A DNA stretch of 64,000 nt from Uliginosibacterium sp. (GTDB lineage Bacteria; Pseudomonadota; Gammaproteobacteria; Burkholderiales; Rhodocyclaceae): the NCBI GenBank assembly GCA_016718265.1, contig JADKDZ010000002.1, positions 62,001 through 126,000 of the forward strand, read 5' to 3'. A program made the position numbers and the translations under genes. The notes beneath the pieces are model-generated. The model was given only the letters and a program-made list of their open reading frames with translations. It was not told where the DNA came from and ran no database searches. This document shows, in pieces, positions 60,069-64,000 of this stretch (within the stretch, counting starts at the first letter, position 1; each line of letters starts with the position of its first letter).

Positions 60069-61130
60069 TTACCCCAGTATTTCGCGCAAGGCCTGTGTCA
60101 GCTGCGCGCATTCGGCATCGGTTCCAATCGATATGCGCAGGTGCTGATCGATTCGCGGTAATTTGAAGTGCCGCACGATGATGCCGCGCGCGCGCAGCGC
60201 GGCTGCCAGCGCAGCGGCGTCTTGCCGGGGGTGGCGAACGAAGATGAAATTGGCCGCCGATGCAGGCACCTCAAAACCCAAATCCCGCAGTTGCTCGCTG
60301 AGATGCTCCCGGCTTGCGATGACTTTCTGGCGGGTTTCGTTGAACCAATCGGTGTCGTCCATCGCGGCAGCCGCGCCTGCATTGGCGAGGCGGTCCAGCG
60401 GGTAGGAGTTGAAGCTGTTCTTGACGCGTTCGAGCGCCTCGACAAGCACCGGGTGCCCCACTGCAAACCCGGCCCGCAGACCCGCAAGGGAGCGGCTCTT
60501 TGACAGAGTCTGGATCACGAGAAGATTGGGGTAACGCTGCGTCAGCGGTACCGCCGATACACCACCGAAATCGATGTAAGCCTCGTCAACCACCACCACT
60601 GTTTCGGGTCTGGCAGCCACCAGGCGCTCAATTTCATCCAGCACCAGCAAGCGGGAGGTCGGCGCATTGGGGTTGGCAAGAATGATGGCGCCCGCCTCGG
60701 CGGCAATGTAGTCGTCGATATTGATCGAGAAATCGCCGGTCAGTGGCAGGGTGGTGTAGCGAATATCGTACAAACCGCAGTAAACGGGGTAGAAGCTGTA
60801 AGTGATGTCGGCAAATACCAGGGGTTTGTCGTGCTTGAGTAAGCCCAGGAAGACGTGGGCCAGGACTTCGTCGGAACCATTGCCGACAAATACGCTGGCG
60901 GTATTGACCGAGAAGAATTTGGCGACCGCGCGCTTGAACAGATCTGAATTCGGATCGGGGTAAAGCTTGAGTGACTCACCTGTTTCGGCAGCGATGGCGG
61001 CCAACACTTTCGGTGAGGGGCCGTACGGGTTCTCATTGGTATTAAGCTTCACGAGCTTACTGAGCTTGGGCTGCTCGCCCGGGACGTAGGGTGTCAGGTT
61101 GCGAACGAGGTCGCTCCAGTAGGCACTCAT
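60069..61130 (-). CDS. hisC: Histidinol-phosphate aminotransferase HisC
   Basis: PLP-dependent aminotransferase of histidine synthesis, converting imidazole-acetol phosphate to histidinol phosphate. The 353-residue fold-type I enzyme starts at MSAYWSDLVRNL; a longer frame adds 16 unsupported residues. Family marks are LNTNENPYGPSPKVL (about 28-42), VVDEAYIDF and TLSKSRSLAGLRAGFAVG with the PLP lysine. It converges with motC and diverges from hisB across 138 bases. Confidence 0.94.
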   Translation of the reverse strand: MSAYWSDLVRNLTPYVPGEQPKLSKLVKLNTNENPYGPSPKVLAAIAAETGESLKLYPDPNSDLFKRAVAKFFSVNTASVFVGNGSDEVLAHVFLGLLKHDKPLVFADITYSFYPVYCGLYDIRYTTLPLTGDFSINIDDYIAAEAGAIILANPNAPTSRLLVLDEIERLVAARPETVVVVDEAYIDFGGVSAVPLTQRYPNLLVIQTLSKSRSLAGLRAGFAVGHPVLVEALERVKNSFNSYPLDRLANAGAAAAMDDTDWFNETRQKVIASREHLSEQLRDLGFEVPASAANFIFVRHPRQDAAALAAALRARGIIVRHFKLPRIDQHLRISIGTDAECAQLTQALREILG

Positions 61131-61268
61131 GGGGATGCTTTCAGTACGGTTCGGTAGGATCGGCCTGCGACCGGGCAATGGTGTGAAGCCGCTCCAATGC
61201 TATCATAGGCGGCCGTCGCGCTTGCTTTGCTTGGGTGACGTTTCCTACCATCCACACAGGGTAATGCC

Positions 61269-61856
61269 ATGAGGCAGGCGGAAGTAAATCGCAATACGCT
61301 TGAGACGCAGATCTCGGTCCGTATCAATCTGGACGGTACCGGTATCTCCAGGCTGGCGACCGGCGTGCCGTTTCTGGACCACATGCTGGACCAGATCGCC
61401 CGCCATGGGCTGATCGACCTGGAGGTTCAGGCGCAAGGTGATTTGCATATCGATGCGCATCACACAGTTGAAGATGTGGGGATCACGCTCGGGCAAGCCG
61501 TCGCCAAAGCATTGGGCGACAAGAAAGGGCTGCGCCGCTATGGCCACGCCTACGTGCCGCTTGATGAGGCGCTTTCGCGGGTGGTGATAGATCTCTCCGG
61601 GCGCCCGGGCTTGTGTTTCAACCTTGATTTCACGCGGGCGCGGATTGGCGAGTTTGACGTCGATCTGGTGCGTGAGTTTTTCCAGGGTTTCGTCAATCAT
61701 GCCTTGGCGACTGTCCATGTGGATAATCTGCGTGGCGTGAATGCGCACCACCAGTGTGAAACAGTGTTCAAGGCGTTCGGGCGCGCGCTGCGCGCTGCGG
61801 TAGAGGTTGACGAGCGTGCGGGCGGTGCGATGCCGTCTACAAAAGGCACGCTCTGA
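61269..61856 (+). CDS. hisB: Imidazoleglycerol-phosphate dehydratase HisB
   Basis: Sixth step of histidine synthesis. A monofunctional 195-residue dehydratase, as usual outside enteric bacteria, with duplicated metal-binding motifs DAHHTVEDVG near 62-71 and NAHHQCETVFKAFGRA near 157-172. First gene of the rightward his block. Confidence 0.95.
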   Translation: MRQAEVNRNTLETQISVRINLDGTGISRLATGVPFLDHMLDQIARHGLIDLEVQAQGDLHIDAHHTVEDVGITLGQAVAKALGDKKGLRRYGHAYVPLDEALSRVVIDLSGRPGLCFNLDFTRARIGEFDVDLVREFFQGFVNHALATVHVDNLRGVNAHHQCETVFKAFGRALRAAVEVDERAGGAMPSTKGTL

Positions 61857-61937
61857 GCCATTACGTGGGCGGCCGCGGTCTGCGGGGCAGACCTGACTCC
61901 CGCCGCCGTTCCTCATTCATTTTCCTGGCGGACAGAA

Positions 61938-62570
61938 ATGAAGATTGTTGTTGTCGATTACGGGATGGGAAATCTCCGGTCGGTCGCCAAGGCGATCGAG
62001 AAGGTCGCTCCAGCGGCCGCCGTTGTAATCTCTGGTGAAGCGAGCGAGATCCACTCTGCTGACCGGGTCGTTGTGCCCGGTCAGGGGGCGATGCATGACT
62101 GCATGCGTGAGTTTTTATCGCGAGGCCTGCGTGAAGCGGTGCAGCAAGCAGCACGCAACAAGCCGTTTCTCGGGATATGTGTGGGCATGCAGATGTTGTT
62201 CGATCACAGCGAGGAAGGCGACACCCCGGGTCTGGGATTCATTCCTGGTCGGGTCAGGCGTTTTCCGGACGGCATGCTTGGTGCCGACGGGTTTCGCTTG
62301 AAGGTTCCTCACATGGGCTGGAACGAGGTACATGCGGTTCAAGCACATCCGCTCTGGCAGGGTATTGACGAAGGTTCGCGCTTTTACTTTGTGCATAGCT
62401 ACTATTGCGCCCCGGAGAACGCTGTTGCGGTTGCTGCAACAACCGACTACGGTCTTGGCTTTACCTCGGCAGTGGCCCAAGCTAATATCTTTTCAGTGCA
62501 GTTCCATCCTGAGAAGAGTGCTGCAGCAGGCCTGCGCCTGTTGTCCAATTTTGTGGACTGGAAGATCTGA
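61938..62570 (+). CDS. hisH: Imidazole glycerol phosphate synthase glutaminase subunit HisH
   Basis: Releases ammonia from glutamine and channels it to HisF. The 210-residue protein is a class I glutamine amidotransferase with nucleophile Cys 81 in FLGICVGMQ and His 190/Glu 192 in VQFHPEKS. The gene lies 81 bases after hisB and 92 bases before hisA. Confidence 0.96.
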   Translation: MKIVVVDYGMGNLRSVAKAIEKVAPAAAVVISGEASEIHSADRVVVPGQGAMHDCMREFLSRGLREAVQQAARNKPFLGICVGMQMLFDHSEEGDTPGLGFIPGRVRRFPDGMLGADGFRLKVPHMGWNEVHAVQAHPLWQGIDEGSRFYFVHSYYCAPENAVAVAATTDYGLGFTSAVAQANIFSVQFHPEKSAAAGLRLLSNFVDWKI

Positions 62571-62662
62571 GCCCGAACGAGAGGCTCGTTGATGCGGTTT
62601 AAACCCTGGCCATTAACCCCATACGCTGACGCTTGATCAAGCGTTTCAAGTACCTATTTATC

Positions 62663-63412
62663 ATGCTGCTCATTCCCGCGATTGACCTTAAAGACGGCCA
62701 TTGTGTACGCCTGCGCCAAGGCGATATGGATGACTCGACCGTGTTCTCGGAGGATCCGCGTGCCATGGCCCGGATCTGGCTCGACAAGGGTGCGCGCCGC
62801 TTGCACCTCGTTGACCTGAACGGTGCTTTTGCCGGAAAGCCAAAGAATGAATCCGTCATCAAGGCAATCTGTAAGGAAGTGGGTGACGACGTTCCTGTTC
62901 AGCTCGGCGGCGGCATTCGGGATCTGGACACCATTGAGCGTTACCTGGACGGCGGAATTTCGTACGTCATTATCGGTACAGCAGCGGTGAAAAACCCCGG
63001 CTTTCTTCACGATGCCTGCAGCGCGTTTCCGGGCCACGTGATTGTTGGTCTGGACGCCAAAGACGGCAAGGTCGCGGTGGATGGCTGGTCCAAGCTGACC
63101 GGGCACGACGTAATTGATCTGGCCAAGAAGTTTGAAGACTATGGTGTTGAATCGGTGATTTATACCGACATTGGCCGCGACGGCATGCTTAGTGGGGTCA
63201 ACATTGAAGCCACAGTCAAGCTTGCCCAGGCATTGCGGATCCCCGTGATCGCGAGTGGCGGCGTGACAAACCTGGCCGATATAGATGCACTGTGTGCGGT
63301 GGAGTCCGAGGGTGTCATGGGGGCGATCACTGGCCGGGCTATCTACGAGGGTACACTCGATTTCGAAGCGGCGCAGGCGCGTGCTGACGAACTTAATGCT
63401 GAGGCTGACTGA
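62663..63412 (+). CDS. hisA: ProFAR isomerase HisA
   Basis: Phosphoribosylformimino-5-aminoimidazole carboxamide ribotide isomerase, a 249-residue TIM barrel. Catalytic Asp 8 is in PAIDLKDG and Asp 169 in YTDIGRDG; phosphate-binding loops LGGGIRD and ASGGVTN are present. I use the ATG giving MLLIPAIDLK, the family's common start; an upstream TTG would add ten residues. Confidence 0.95.
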   Translation: MLLIPAIDLKDGHCVRLRQGDMDDSTVFSEDPRAMARIWLDKGARRLHLVDLNGAFAGKPKNESVIKAICKEVGDDVPVQLGGGIRDLDTIERYLDGGISYVIIGTAAVKNPGFLHDACSAFPGHVIVGLDAKDGKVAVDGWSKLTGHDVIDLAKKFEDYGVESVIYTDIGRDGMLSGVNIEATVKLAQALRIPVIASGGVTNLADIDALCAVESEGVMGAITGRAIYEGTLDFEAAQARADELNAEAD

Positions 63413-63417
63413 ACACA

Positions 63418-64000
63418 ATGCTTGCCAAACGCATTATCCCCTGCCTGGACGTGACTGCCGGACGGGTCGTAAAAGGCGTCAATTTTCTTGAGTTGCGAGA
63501 TGCCGGAGATCCTGTCGAGATTGCACGCCGCTATGACGAGCAGGGCGCTGACGAGCTGACTTTTCTCGATATCACGGCGAGCTCGGACGAACGCGACATC
63601 ATTCTGCACATTGTGGAGCGCGTGGCAGAGCAGGTGTTCATTCCCTTGACGGTAGGTGGTGGCGTACGCAGTGTGGCGGACGTGCGTCGTTTGCTGAATG
63701 CGGGCGCGGACAAGGTCAGCATCAACAGCGCGGCGGTCAACAACCCGGAGTTGGTGGCTGAGGCTTCCGGGAAAGTGGGAAACCAGTGCATCGTGGTGGC
63801 GATCGACGCCAAGCAGACCGCGCCGGGGCAGTGGGGCGTGTTCACGCACGGTGGGCGAAAGCCGACCGGACTGGATGCCGTCGCCTGGGCCCAGAAGGTC
63901 GAATCGCTGGGGGCGGGAGAAATTCTGCTGACCAGCATGGATCGGGATGGCACGAAGATAGGTTTTGATCTTGCTCTGACACGGGCCATTTCTGATGCGG
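63418..64000 (+). CDS. hisF: Imidazole glycerol phosphate synthase cyclase subunit HisF (partial, runs off the window)
   Basis: Cyclase partner of HisH. About 194 of the expected 255 codons are visible. MLAKRIIPCLDV holds catalytic Asp 11, and VVAIDAKQ holds Asp 130; VGGGVRSVADVR near 79-90 binds phosphate. The ATG follows the hisA stop by five bases. Confidence 0.96.
   Translation, partial: MLAKRIIPCLDVTAGRVVKGVNFLELRDAGDPVEIARRYDEQGADELTFLDITASSDERDIILHIVERVAEQVFIPLTVGGGVRSVADVRRLLNAGADKVSINSAAVNNPELVAEASGKVGNQCIVVAIDAKQTAPGQWGVFTHGGRKPTGLDAVAWAQKVESLGAGEILLTSMDRDGTKIGFDLALTRAISDA

Noticed and set aside
1..64000. CRISPR arrays, tRNA or rRNA genes, insertion sequences, phage genes
   Set aside because: No spaced direct repeats, cloverleaf sequences, transposase or integrase frames were seen anywhere in the window.

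Overview
The window looks like a chromosomal segment of a motile, GC-rich betaproteobacterium, most likely in or near the Rhodocyclales (Azoarcus/Zoogloea-like). That placement is an inference from gene content and protein style: an Rnf/Rsx electron-transport operon ending in nth, a polar-type flagellar set (flhB-flhA-flhF-flhG-like-fliA-motC), short 280-residue flagellins and a split his cluster. No rRNA, tRNA, CRISPR array, intact insertion sequence or prophage was seen.

Layout. (1) 0.5-7.5 kb, minus strand: rnfA-B-C-D, a riboflavin synthase gene, rnfG, a small SseB-like gene, rnfE and nth. This is one tightly spaced operon coupling ferredoxin/NADH electron transfer to flavin supply and iron-sulfur proteins. 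(2) 7.9-16.6 kb, minus strand: a CDF metal exporter, then a late flagellar block read as fliC1, fliC2, flaG-fliD-fliS-fliT, a FliK-type hook-length protein, a free-standing FlhB C-terminal domain and a YcgR-type PilZ brake. fliC2 has a near-consensus sigma-54 promoter, and both flagellin genes end in clear intrinsic terminators. (3) 17.0-23.1 kb, plus strand: maf-pseB-pseC-pseF-pseG, a flagellin glycosylation operon for pseudaminic acid that lacks pseH and pseI. (4) 23.2-28.8 kb: a receiver domain without its phosphoacceptor, a cold-shock protein, a second-type IF-1 and HrpA helicase. (5) 28.9-37.1 kb, an accessory stretch: a decayed M28 peptidase, a membrane-anchored hemerythrin, an O-acetyltransferase, a TauE/SafE permease, a decayed DUF817 gene, a DEAD-box helicase and a YccS-type membrane protein. 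(6) 37.4-46.5 kb: an ABC-F ATPase preceded by a 28-codon ORF with a perfect ribosome-binding site, a periplasmic-binding-protein/histidine-kinase pair, an unknown protein, a frameshifted acyltransferase with a LytS/LytTR two-component pair, and an APH-like kinase. (7) 46.8-52.4 kb: a translationally coupled DUF2339/DUF3999 membrane pair. (8) 52.6-60.1 kb, plus strand: flhB-flhA, flhF, a FlhG-like protein without a P-loop, fliA and motC. (9) 60.1-64.0 kb: hisC (minus), diverging from hisB-hisH-hisA-hisF; hisF runs off the window.

How it fits together: two flagellar blocks flank the window. The early export and polar-placement genes with sigma-28 lie at 52-60 kb, and the filament, cap, chaperone and glycosylation genes at 9-23 kb. 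The least ordinary items are the P-loop-less FlhG, the candidate leader peptide before the ABC-F gene, the riboflavin synthase inside the rnf operon, the incomplete pseudaminic acid pathway beside maf, and the unphosphorylatable receiver. Several frameshifted genes sit in G/C homopolymer-rich stretches, so some breaks could be sequencing errors rather than decay.
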